Source: Bacteroidia bacterium (GTDB lineage Bacteria; Bacteroidota; Bacteroidia; Palsa-965). From it: a stretch of DNA of 64,000 bases. How positions within the stretch are numbered: position 1 is the first letter of the stretch; every line of letters starts with the position of its first letter. The stretch is from assembly GCA_023151315.1 (NCBI GenBank), contig JAKLJE010000001.1, positions 186,001-250,000 on the forward strand, read 5' to 3'. Below are positions 1 through 7,446 of the stretch, one piece after another. The translations under genes were made by a program, and so were the position numbers. The notes below the pieces were generated by a model. That model worked only from the letters and a program-made list of their open reading frames with translations. It did not search any database and was not told the DNA's origin.

Positions 1-14
1 TCAGAATTGATATC

Positions 15-833
15 ATGAACAGACAGCAACTGGTTTCGGAAATAAAGAAGAAGCGCTCATTTCTATGCGTAGGACTGGATACAGACATTCGCAAGATTCC
101 GAAGTTTCTGCTTACAATGGAAGATCCGATTGCTGAATTCAATAAGCGTATTATTGAAGCAACACACGAATACTGCGTTGCATATAAACCTAATCTTGCC
201 TTCTACGAAGCGGAGGGTGTGGACGGAATGCGAAGCCTTGAGAAAACCATGAAGGCGATTCCTTCCGGACTTTTCACAATTGCAGATGCCAAACGAGGCG
301 ATATCGGAAATACATCTGCAATGTATGCTCGTGCATTTTTCGAGCACTACAATTTCGATTCGGTGACAGTTGCTCCGTATATGGGCAGCGATTCGGTTAA
401 ACCGTTTCTCGGATTTCAGGATAAGTGGGTAATTGTGCTGGCTTTAACTTCCAACGAAGGTGCATTTGACTTTCAGTTTGTTGAATCCGCAACAGGAGAA
501 AAGCTTTACGAAAAAGTAATTCGTAAATGCAATGCGTGGGGCGATGCGAGTCAGATCATGTATGTTGTTGGTGCAACAAAAGCTGAAAGTCTGAAGAACA
601 TCAGAGCACTTGCTCCTGATAACTTCCTGCTTGTTCCCGGCGTTGGTGCGCAGGGCGGAAGTTTAGAGGATGTTGCAAAGTTCGGCATGAACAAAGATTG
701 CGGACTCCTTGTCAATGCTTCCAGAAGCATTCTGTATGCATCTTCCGGCGAAGACTTTGCAGATGCCGCACGTTCAGAAGCTAAAAAGCTTCGTGATGAA
801 ATGGATGTTCTTCTGCAGACAAACGGCTTGTAG
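15..833 (+). CDS. pyrF: Orotidine 5'-phosphate decarboxylase
   Basis: This 272-residue cytoplasmic protein should convert orotidine 5'-phosphate to UMP, the last step of de novo pyrimidine synthesis. The N-terminus has the substrate-binding GLDTD motif (about residues 20-24), and the signature catalytic segment [10 protein letters not shown] lies near residue 91. A C-terminal VPGVGAQGG phosphate loop follows. The length and the spacing of these motifs fit the longer class of bacterial PyrF used by Bacteroidota and mycobacteria rather than the shorter E. coli type. The ATG lies 14 bases into the window, so its promoter is not visible. No other pyr gene is adjacent. Assignment is firm. Confidence 0.96.
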   Translation: MNRQQLVSEIKKKRSFLCVGLDTDIRKIPKFLLTMEDPIAEFNKRIIEATHEYCVAYKPNLAFYEAEGVDGMRSLEKTMKAIPSGLFTIADAKRGDIGNTSAMYARAFFEHYNFDSVTVAPYMGSDSVKPFLGFQDKWVIVLALTSNEGAFDFQFVESATGEKLYEKVIRKCNAWGDASQIMYVVGATKAESLKNIRALAPDNFLLVPGVGAQGGSLEDVAKFGMNKDCGLLVNASRSILYASSGEDFADAARSEAKKLRDEMDVLLQTNGL

Positions 834-914
834 CGGATTCATGTTCGATGCGGATCATCTTTAGTGATGATTTACGTCATTCAAATCACAACTTATAAGA
901 TTGAAATTTCCTGC

Positions 915-1439
915 ATGAAGAAACTGATTTTCGCATTGCTCATCTTGGTGTGCGGAAATGCGTGGGCATATTCTCCGGATGTTGTTTACGACAGGCAAGT
1001 AGGAATTCGTTTCGGTTTAGGCGATAACACCGCGCCGAAAATGAAATTCGGATATCACATCAGTGTTTCTGCGCGTACAAAGCATCACACATTCGAGTTT
1101 CATCATGAGAATTTCGGAAACATTGAGATATTTCAGGCGTCGAGTTATATCACATTGAACGGATTGTTTTACGGCTGGACTTGGGCCTGGCAAAGTGCGC
1201 AATTTCAGGTCGTCGCCGGTGGAGGTTCAGCAGACTATGTTTACAATCACGGAAATCAGATAGAGCGTGGAGCAGGACTATACGGAGAAACCAGCGTTAC
1301 GGGCTTGTTGAACTTTCGTGGAAACGGAGTTGGATTGAAAGTAGCAGGAAATATCAACCCGATGGAAGGTTTTGTATCCGCTAGCTTGTTCATCCAGTGC
1401 GGATGGGCATGGAATTCCGGAGGAGAAACGGACTACTGA
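915..1439 (+). CDS. Exported protein, probable small outer-membrane barrel
   Basis: I do not recognise a named family. The ATG at 915 is preferred over an in-frame ATG at 864 because it begins a clean signal peptide (MKKLIFALLILVCGNAWA, cleavage near residue 18). The mature part, about 156 residues, is rich in alternating aromatic/glycine strands (for example FEFHHENFGN and LFYGWTWAWQ), which suggests a small beta-barrel or lipocalin-like periplasmic or outer-membrane protein. It follows pyrF by about 80 bases and its last 7 bases overlap the convergent reductase gene. Function is unknown; only export is well supported. Confidence 0.7.
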   Translation: MKKLIFALLILVCGNAWAYSPDVVYDRQVGIRFGLGDNTAPKMKFGYHISVSARTKHHTFEFHHENFGNIEIFQASSYITLNGLFYGWTWAWQSAQFQVVAGGGSADYVYNHGNQIERGAGLYGETSVTGLLNFRGNGVGLKVAGNINPMEGFVSASLFIQCGWAWNSGGETDY

Positions 1440-2377
1440 TTTCTTTGTTTCAATTGCGCATCAAGCACTGCAAGTCCTTCTTCAAAGCTATGCGGCTTGT
1501 AACCAAGAACTTTTTTTGCTTTGTCAATTATAAATCCTGTAACCGGCGGACGCTTAGCAGGCTGATTAATTGTTGCAGATGAAACCGCACTGATCAAAGA
1601 TTTATCGAGCTTCCAGTAATCGGCAACTTTGTACACAAGCTCCAGAATACTGTACGTTTTCTCTCCGCTGATATTGAAAATTCCCTGAGCCTGCTTTTCA
1701 GCACATAGAATACAACCTTCCGCAAGATCTTCTGCCAGTGTCGGAGAGCGAAACTGATCGTCAACGACATTTATTTTCTGTCCTTTCTCCAATGCACCTT
1801 TCGCCCACAATACCAGATTGGAACGACTCATATCATCTGCAATTCCGTACACAATAATTGTGCGCAACACCGACCATTTCAAACCTGAAACAAACGTAAA
1901 TTTTTCGCCTTGCAGTTTTGTTGCGGCATAATGTGAAAGTGGATTAGGAATTCCTTCTTCCGTATAAGGTCCTGCAGTACCATCAAAAATAAAATCAGTA
2001 GAAAGATGTATGAAGTGTACATCATAAGAAGCGTCTGCATTTTTAATTTCACGTAATGCTTCCGTCATGAATTTCACTGAAGTTGCATTCAGCAATTCCG
2101 CTTCCTCTCTCTTCGATTCGCAAATATCAACATTGGTCATCGCGGCGGTGTTAATCACGACATCCGGCTTGAACCGATTGAATACACTTCGGATTTCATC
2201 GGCATTACCGATGTCCATGGTCGCATATTCGTAACCTGATTTTTTAGTAAGGCGATTCTCTCCACGTGCCGTTGCAATAATTCTCCACACCGATGAAGGA
2301 TTATTTCTTTCAAGCAACGCGTAAACCAACTTTTGTCCGAGAAGTCCGTTGCTTCCGGTTATTAATATTGTTTTCAT
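1433..2377 (-). CDS. NAD(P)-dependent sugar-nucleotide reductase, RmlD-like SDR
   Basis: This 314-residue protein is an extended short-chain dehydrogenase of the dTDP-4-dehydrorhamnose reductase (RmlD/RfbD) type. The Rossmann glycine motif GSNGLLG is at residues 8-14, a DxxxCE segment follows the NTAAMTNVD strand, and the catalytic YAATK (Tyr and Lys) lies near residue 150. It likely reduces a keto-sugar nucleotide or an analogous substrate. No rmlA, rmlB or rmlC neighbour is present, so the exact substrate is open. It starts 5 bases after the K+ channel gene stops and is probably co-transcribed with it. Its 3' end overlaps the convergent exported-protein gene. Confidence 0.8.
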   Translation of the reverse strand: MKTILITGSNGLLGQKLVYALLERNNPSSVWRIIATARGENRLTKKSGYEYATMDIGNADEIRSVFNRFKPDVVINTAAMTNVDICESKREEAELLNATSVKFMTEALREIKNADASYDVHFIHLSTDFIFDGTAGPYTEEGIPNPLSHYAATKLQGEKFTFVSGLKWSVLRTIIVYGIADDMSRSNLVLWAKGALEKGQKINVVDDQFRSPTLAEDLAEGCILCAEKQAQGIFNISGEKTYSILELVYKVADYWKLDKSLISAVSSATINQPAKRPPVTGFIIDKAKKVLGYKPHSFEEGLAVLDAQLKQRNQ

Positions 2378-2382
2378 CGGTT

Positions 2383-3396
2383 TCAGGCGAGAAGTTGTTT
2401 CAATGAAGCAATTTGATCAGGTGTTCCGAGGACGAAAAGTTTTCCTTCAGGAATCAGCTTTGTGTCGGCATTCGGATTGATGATGTAATCACCTTTGGCG
2501 GTTTTGAATCCTACAATATTGGCACCTGATTTATTTCTGATTTCCAGATCGCGAATGGTCTTGTTGCGTAAATGCTCGGGAAGATTTTCGAAAGTGATTT
2601 CTTCCAGATTGATATCGGGTCCGCCTTGGCCGGTAATATGATCTACAAATTCAATTACATCCGGCTTGAGAACCAGTGATGCCATGTGAGCTCCACCGAT
2701 CTTGTCGGGCATGATAACATTATCAGCACCTGCTGTTTTCAGTTTCTTGTCTGAATTGTCATCAGATGCACGTGCAATAATTGTAAGCTTCGGATTCAAA
2801 GTGCGTGCCGTAAGTACAATAAAAAGATTGTCGGCATCAACTGGTAGTGTTGTGATGATTGCACTGGCCCGGGCTATCCCCGCTTTCTCCAGAATCTCAT
2901 CCTGAGTAGCATCGCCCTCGAGAACAAGATCTGAATAGCGGTGATTGAGTGCTTCAGTAACGGACTTCTTGCTTTCAATCACAACAAATCTCTTGTCATG
3001 TTTTTTTAAAACGTGTGCAGCTTGCCTTCCGTTTCGCCCGTAACCGCAAATGATCACGTGTCCGTTCAATTTGTCGATCGCATTCATAATTGTGTTGTAT
3101 CTGTACACACTCTTGAATTCATCACTGAGAATATAAGTTGTAATTGCCGAAAGCGCATAGGCAAATGTACCGAAACCCGTAATGATCAGAAAAATGATGA
3201 AATACTTCTCCGCCATTGTCGGCTCATGTACTTCGCGGAATCCGACAGTTCCAACGGTAATGACTGTCATGTACAACGCTTCTGAAAAATTGTAGCGATC
3301 ATCCACAAGCATGAAGCCAACGGTGCCGACAATGATCACCAGAACCAGTATCAAAGCCGGAATCGCAAGGCGCCGAAGTATAATCAGTGACGTCAC
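2383..3396 (-). CDS. Two-TM potassium channel with RCK (TrkA-N/TrkA-C) domains
   Basis: The 337-residue protein has MthK-like architecture: TM1 (about residues 11-30), a pore loop, TM2 (about 66-90), a TrkA-N Rossmann domain beginning VIICGYGRNG (about 114-123) and a C-terminal TrkA-C domain. It should be an inner-membrane K+ channel or K+-conducting pore gated by a cytosolic ligand. The filter reads TVGFRE at residues 50-55, so the second glycine of the usual GYG/GFG is arginine (codon CGC). The start is GTG at 3396, four bases downstream of a -7 promoter box, so the transcript may be leaderless. The reductase gene follows in the same operon. Confidence 0.85.
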   Translation of the reverse strand: MTSLIILRRLAIPALILVLVIIVGTVGFMLVDDRYNFSEALYMTVITVGTVGFREVHEPTMAEKYFIIFLIITGFGTFAYALSAITTYILSDEFKSVYRYNTIMNAIDKLNGHVIICGYGRNGRQAAHVLKKHDKRFVVIESKKSVTEALNHRYSDLVLEGDATQDEILEKAGIARASAIITTLPVDADNLFIVLTARTLNPKLTIIARASDDNSDKKLKTAGADNVIMPDKIGGAHMASLVLKPDVIEFVDHITGQGGPDINLEEITFENLPEHLRNKTIRDLEIRNKSGANIVGFKTAKGDYIINPNADTKLIPEGKLFVLGTPDQIASLKQLLA

Positions 3397-3400
3397 GTTG

Positions 3401-3430
3401 TAAAGATAATCTCCATAATCGTTGATTCAA
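3401..3430 (-). promoter_or_regulatory. Promoter of the K+ channel operon (TTG-N19-TATCTTTA)
   Basis: On the minus strand TTG (3430-3428) is followed after 19 bases by TATCTTTA (3408-3401), close to the Bacteroidota consensus TTG-N19-TAnnTTTG. Only four bases separate the -7 box from the GTG start at 3396, so transcription should begin at or within about two bases of the start codon. Confidence 0.65.
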
Positions 3431-3462
3431 TCAACAAGACATGATTTGTTCGTCAGTTCTGA

Positions 3463-3492
3463 TTGATCTCATATTCCGGTTTTGTAACTTTG
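3463..3492 (+). promoter_or_regulatory. Promoter of the DUF2452 gene (TTG-N19-TAACTTTG)
   Basis: TTG at 3463-3465 and a perfect TAnnTTTG box (TAACTTTG, 3485-3492) are exactly 19 bases apart. The ATG at 3497 is four bases after the box, which predicts a leaderless transcript. This promoter is divergent from that of the K+ channel; the two start codons are 100 bases apart. Confidence 0.75.
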
Positions 3493-3496
3493 ATTC

Positions 3497-3931
3497 ATGT
3501 CAGAAGAATTTGTGAATCCGATTGACAAAGACAAAGTAGCCGAGAACCCCGGATTGCTTCCATATGCGCATACTGTAGGCGGTGCAATCATTCGTCCGAT
3601 TGACAAAGGAAGAACAAAAGGACTGGCTATGTCTGCGATGTACGAGCAAACGAATCGCCAGCTCGATCAGATTCGAAAACAGGTTGAGCTTCTGATGAAG
3701 CAGGCGCAGGATATTCACGATCGCGTTGAACTTTCGGAGCGGATTTACAAAGCTGATTTGAATTTCAAGCCACTGATCGGACACATTTATCATCTGTATC
3801 GTAAGAAGGACGGAACGGATTTGTTATCAATGATCAGTCCGGAAGAGTGGGGCAGAAGTTGTCCGTACGAATTTCTTGCCAGCGCAAAACTCCTCAGCGA
3901 TCACACCTGGGAATTTCTTCCGCAGGAATAA
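3497..3931 (+). CDS. DUF2452 family protein
   Basis: The 144-residue soluble protein matches my memory of DUF2452, a family of unknown function found mainly in Bacteroidota. Typical features are the N-terminal NPIDKDKVAENPGLLPYAH segment, the DKGRTKGLAM motif, a central amphipathic helix (QLDQIRKQVELLMKQAQ, coiled-coil-like) and the C-terminal LLSDHTWEF. There is no signal peptide or TM segment. It is a single-gene unit with its own promoter and its stop abuts the convergent alkD-like gene. Function is unknown. Confidence 0.8.
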   Translation: MSEEFVNPIDKDKVAENPGLLPYAHTVGGAIIRPIDKGRTKGLAMSAMYEQTNRQLDQIRKQVELLMKQAQDIHDRVELSERIYKADLNFKPLIGHIYHLYRKKDGTDLLSMISPEEWGRSCPYEFLASAKLLSDHTWEFLPQE

Positions 3932-4603
3932 TCAGAAATGCTTGAGTGCTTCTTTTTTACTCAGAGGCGACATTTCATTTGCATTCACAAATTGCCTTAC
4001 AGCTGAAGGATTGGTTTTAGCGTATTGGCGAAGCGACCAACCGATTGCTTTTCGAACAAAAAAATCTTTATGCTCTGTTTGTTGCAGAATCATCTCGAAT
4101 AACAAATCTTCGTCGAAAGTTTTCTTATCGTGCAACTGGAAAATTATCGATGAGCGAATCAGCCAAAGATTTCCGGATTTATTCCATCTGCGTACTGTCT
4201 TTGCTTTTTCATTCGGAAACAGGTAACTCCATTCGAGAAATAACTTCGGTGCAATGACATCTACAGTGTCCCACCAGCTATTTGTTGTAATCAGATATTC
4301 CAAAAGTTTTAAATCTTCTTTCCGGAGTTTCTTTCTGTATTTAAGAAGAAACTCCATGGCAAAGTAGTGCAACTCTCTCTCCTGCATTGCCCATAGTTCG
4401 CGAACAATCCGCTCGGCGTCTTCAATCGGAGGCAACGGTTCTGATTTGAAGAATTCGGCTTGCAATTTTCTTCTGTCCGGTGTTGTGATACCGAAGAATT
4501 CGAATTGATCACGCATATAAGCTTTTGCACCTTGCGCGCGTTTCGATTCACCTTTGGCTTCGAAAAGCGTTCTGATTTTCCTGACGTAAGGATGCAAAGC
4601 CAT
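3932..4603 (-). CDS. DNA alkylation repair protein, AlkD-like HEAT-repeat glycosylase
   Basis: The 223-residue protein has the AlkC/AlkD fold signature: helical repeats with the segments FGITTPDRR, LWAMQERELHYFAMEFLL, TTNSWWDTVD and FVRKAIGWSLRQYAK. The Trp-Trp-Asp of SWWDTVD is the conserved lesion-contacting and catalytic patch of AlkD. It should excise bulky or positively charged alkylated bases (3-methyladenine, 7-methylguanine) without base flipping. It starts 2 bases after nhaD ends on the same strand, so the two are probably one transcript, though no functional link is obvious. Length is normal for the family. Confidence 0.88.
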   Translation of the reverse strand: MALHPYVRKIRTLFEAKGESKRAQGAKAYMRDQFEFFGITTPDRRKLQAEFFKSEPLPPIEDAERIVRELWAMQERELHYFAMEFLLKYRKKLRKEDLKLLEYLITTNSWWDTVDVIAPKLFLEWSYLFPNEKAKTVRRWNKSGNLWLIRSSIIFQLHDKKTFDEDLLFEMILQQTEHKDFFVRKAIGWSLRQYAKTNPSAVRQFVNANEMSPLSKKEALKHF

Positions 4604-4605
4604 AA

Positions 4606-5868
4606 TTAGAGATTCATCAGGATGAATACTCCCGCACCGGCTGCATATCCGAGCAGTGCAGGAAAACTGATTTTTTTCAGATACCAGAAAAAGCTGATCC
4701 GCTCGAGTCCCATTACTGCAACTCCGGCGGCTGAACCGATGATCAGAATACTTCCGCCTGTTCCTGCGCAGTAAGCAAGGAATTCCCAGAAGTAATGATC
4801 AGTTTCGAAAACAGAAAGCGGATACATGCCTTGAGCTGCAGCAACCAACGGAACGTTATCTACAACAGCTGAAGCGAGACCGATTAGTAATGTTATCACA
4901 CTTACATTATGGAAAGTGCCGTCCATCCATTCTGCAAGATGATGCAGATGTCCTGCTGTATCCAGCGCACTAATCGCCAATAAAATTCCAAGGAAGAAGA
5001 GCACACTCGGTGTATCTACGCGTTGTAAAGCACCTGATACGGATAATGCGCTTCTGTGTGACTCGTGCTTTTGGCTATGAATGATTTCCGTAATCATCCA
5101 GAGAATGCCAAGACCGAGTAATATTCCCATAAACGGCGGTAAATGAGTAACAGACTTAAACACCGGTACGCCGAACAACAGAAGGACACCGGAAAAGAAA
5201 ATGATATTTTTTTCCCTGGAGGAGATTGGCTGTTTTTCCTCTTCTGCAATTACATCCGGTCGCTGCAGATTTCCTTTCATCTTCCACGCCATGTAAAGCA
5301 AAGGGACAGCAAGCGAAACAAGTGACGGCAATATCAGTCTTGAAATGATATTTGCTGATGTAATCTGATTTCCGACCCACAGCATCGTTGTTGTTACGTC
5401 TCCGATTGGCGACCATGCTCCGCCGGCATTAGCTGCAATCACGATCATTCCTGCAAAGTACCAGCGTGTTTTTTCTTCACCGACGAGCTTTTTAACCAAT
5501 GACGTCATGACAATTGCTGTGGTCAGATTGTCGAGCACTGCCGACAAAAAGAAGGAAAGAAGCGCAACGATAATGAGAAGTCTTCGTGAAGAAGTTGTTT
5601 TAATCTGTTTTGTAATAATCTCAAATCCGTCATGTGCATCAATCAATTCCACAATTGTCATTGCTCCCAGCAGAAAGAATAGTATTCCCGCTATTTCACT
5701 TAGGTGATGGCTGAGAGAATCATGCGCGTCCTGAATCTCCGTATTGAAAACCAGCAAGGTCCAGCAAATTACACCGGTAAGCAGCGCTGCGCCCGCTTTG
5801 TTTAATTTAAGCGGATGTTCAAGTGTAATCGCGGCGTAGCCAATAATAAATACCAGAATGAGTAGCAT
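4606..5868 (-). CDS. nhaD: Na+/H+ antiporter, NhaD type
   Basis: This 420-residue inner-membrane protein has about 11-12 hydrophobic helices and segments typical of the NhaD/ArsB superfamily: FLLGAMTIVELIDAHDGF, LDNLTTAIVM, ANAGGAWSPIGDVTTTM and VDNVPLVAAAQGMYP. It should exchange cytoplasmic Na+ (or Li+) for protons. I place the start at the ATG at 5868: an in-frame TTG at 5877 overlaps the predicted -7 box and would probably not be transcribed. alkD follows 2 bases downstream, and the next permease gene is divergent. Confidence 0.92.
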   Translation of the reverse strand: MLLILVFIIGYAAITLEHPLKLNKAGAALLTGVICWTLLVFNTEIQDAHDSLSHHLSEIAGILFFLLGAMTIVELIDAHDGFEIITKQIKTTSSRRLLIIVALLSFFLSAVLDNLTTAIVMTSLVKKLVGEEKTRWYFAGMIVIAANAGGAWSPIGDVTTTMLWVGNQITSANIISRLILPSLVSLAVPLLYMAWKMKGNLQRPDVIAEEEKQPISSREKNIIFFSGVLLLFGVPVFKSVTHLPPFMGILLGLGILWMITEIIHSQKHESHRSALSVSGALQRVDTPSVLFFLGILLAISALDTAGHLHHLAEWMDGTFHNVSVITLLIGLASAVVDNVPLVAAAQGMYPLSVFETDHYFWEFLAYCAGTGGSILIIGSAAGVAVMGLERISFFWYLKKISFPALLGYAAGAGVFILMNL

Positions 5869-5874
5869 AGACTT

Positions 5875-5882
5875 CAAAAATA
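5875..5882 (-). promoter_or_regulatory. -7 box of nhaD (TATTTTTG)
   Basis: The minus strand reads TATTTTTG, a full TAnnTTTG match, ending six bases before the ATG at 5868. No TTG stands 18-20 bases upstream, so the promoter is only half-supported. If real, the mRNA starts at or very near the ATG. Confidence 0.4.
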
Positions 5883-5886
5883 GGCA

Positions 5887-5916
5887 TTTGCCGTATGATG
5901 CTTCTTGTTATATTTG
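5887..5916 (+). promoter_or_regulatory. Promoter of the first APC permease (TTTG-N18-TATATTTG)
   Basis: TTTG at 5887-5890 and a perfect TAnnTTTG box, TATATTTG, at 5909-5916 are separated by 18 bases. The ATG at 5947 leaves a short 5' leader of about 25 bases. Confidence 0.65.
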
Positions 5917-5946
5917 GAATTCGATAAAAGAAACTAAACGCTTAAT

Positions 5947-7416
5947 ATGTCTATCTGGAGAATTAAACCTGTGTCGGCTTTTGAGGCCGACATGAAAAAA
6001 AGTGATCTCAAGCGCGTGCTCACGAAGTGGGGACTGACGTCGTTGGGTATCGGAGCTATTATCGGTGGCGGTATTTTCACTCTTACCGGTATTGCCGCGC
6101 ACGATTTCGCCGGACCGGCTCTTGCATTGTCGTTCGTCATCGCAGGCATCGGATGTCTTTTCGCTTCTTTGTGTTATGCAGAATTCGCTTCGGTATTGCC
6201 GGTTGAAGGTTCCGCGTACGCTTATGCTTACGGAACTGTCGGTGAAATTTTTGCATGGTTCATTGGTTGGAACCTTATTCTGGAATACATGATGGGTGCA
6301 ACCACCGTTGCCGTTGCTTGGAGCGGTTATTTCGTCAAACTCCTGCATCTGTTCCATATTGATTTTCCAATCTGGTTATGCAACGATATGGCTACCGCTA
6401 CAGCGAAATATGCTGAACTCGGACAAGCCGCACCTGCATTTGCATTCAACCTTCCTGCTTTCCTGATTACATGGTTGGTAACTGCTATCCTTGTTAAAGG
6501 AATTAAAGAAGCAGCAAGCACGAACAATATCATCGTAATCATCAAGATCGCAGTTGTTCTCTTCGTGATTATCGCTGGTGCTTTCTTCATCGATACAGCA
6601 AACTGGACTCCTTTCATCCCTGATGAAGTTCACACTACAGTTGACGGTAAAGACACAGTGACATTCGGATTCGGAGGTGTGTTAACCGCCGCAACAATCG
6701 TATTCTTCGCGTACATCGGCTTTGATGCCGTTTCCACTCAGGCAGGTGAAGCTATCAACCCTAAGAAAGACGTTCCTTTCGCAATCGTAATGTCTCTCGT
6801 TATCTGTACTGTACTTTACATTCTTGTTTCTCTCGTTCTCACCGGTATGGTTCCATATCATAAACTTGATCTTGCTGCTCCGGTTGCGTCTGCATTCGAC
6901 GGCGTTGGAATCAAGTGGGCGGTGTTCCTGATTACCATTGCTGCAACTGCAGGTCTTACTTCGGTTATGCTTGTAATGATGCTCGGACAGACACGTATCT
7001 TCCTCGGTATGGCGAAAGACGGACTTCTTCCATTCAAGATGTTCGGTGCATTGCATCCAACTTTCAAAACTCCGTTCCGCAGTACAATACTCGTGGGTGG
7101 AATTATTTCATTGGTTGCAGCTCTTACGCCAATCAGCCGCGTATCAGAAATGTGCAGTATGGGAACGCTTCTTGCCTTCAGCATGGTTTGCGTTGCCGTT
7201 ATGATTCTTCGCTATAAGAAGCCTGAGCTCGAGCGTCCGTACAAGACTCCTGCAGTTTATCTTGTTGGATCTCTCGGAGTTGCTTTCAACCTTTTCCTCA
7301 TGTACTTCGTACGTCCGGAAACATGGGTTGCATTCCTCATTTGGGGAACAATCGGAATTCTTGTGTATTTCATTTACAGTAAGAATCACAGTAAACTCAA
7401 CGCTCCACAGCAATAA
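5947..7416 (+). CDS. Amino acid permease, APC superfamily (CAT-like)
   Basis: The 489-residue integral inner-membrane protein has about 12 TM helices. The first helix carries the APC substrate-binding unwound motif GIGAIIGGGIFTLTG (about residues 36-50), and the family segment FFAYIGFDAVSTQAGE lies near residue 260. This places it with the cationic amino acid transporter branch (YfnA-like), so import of amino acids by H+ symport or exchange is likely; the exact substrate cannot be read. A rho-independent terminator follows at once, and a second, divergent-in-sequence permease starts right behind it. Confidence 0.9.
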   Translation: MSIWRIKPVSAFEADMKKSDLKRVLTKWGLTSLGIGAIIGGGIFTLTGIAAHDFAGPALALSFVIAGIGCLFASLCYAEFASVLPVEGSAYAYAYGTVGEIFAWFIGWNLILEYMMGATTVAVAWSGYFVKLLHLFHIDFPIWLCNDMATATAKYAELGQAAPAFAFNLPAFLITWLVTAILVKGIKEAASTNNIIVIIKIAVVLFVIIAGAFFIDTANWTPFIPDEVHTTVDGKDTVTFGFGGVLTAATIVFFAYIGFDAVSTQAGEAINPKKDVPFAIVMSLVICTVLYILVSLVLTGMVPYHKLDLAAPVASAFDGVGIKWAVFLITIAATAGLTSVMLVMMLGQTRIFLGMAKDGLLPFKMFGALHPTFKTPFRSTILVGGIISLVAALTPISRVSEMCSMGTLLAFSMVCVAVMILRYKKPELERPYKTPAVYLVGSLGVAFNLFLMYFVRPETWVAFLIWGTIGILVYFIYSKNHSKLNAPQQ

Positions 7417-7422
7417 ACATAC

Positions 7423-7446
7423 GGGCGGGTAACACCGCCCTTTTTT
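7423..7446 (+). terminator. Terminator between the two permease genes
   Basis: GGGCGG / CCGCCC form a 6-bp GC-only stem with a 6-base loop, followed by six T. The T-run directly touches the ATG of the next gene at 7447, so any transcript of that gene coming from upstream must read through this hairpin. Confidence 0.85.

Noticed and set aside
864-914. Upstream ATG of the exported-protein gene
   Set aside because: Starting at 864 would bury the signal peptide behind 17 non-conserved residues; 915 gives a clean export signal.
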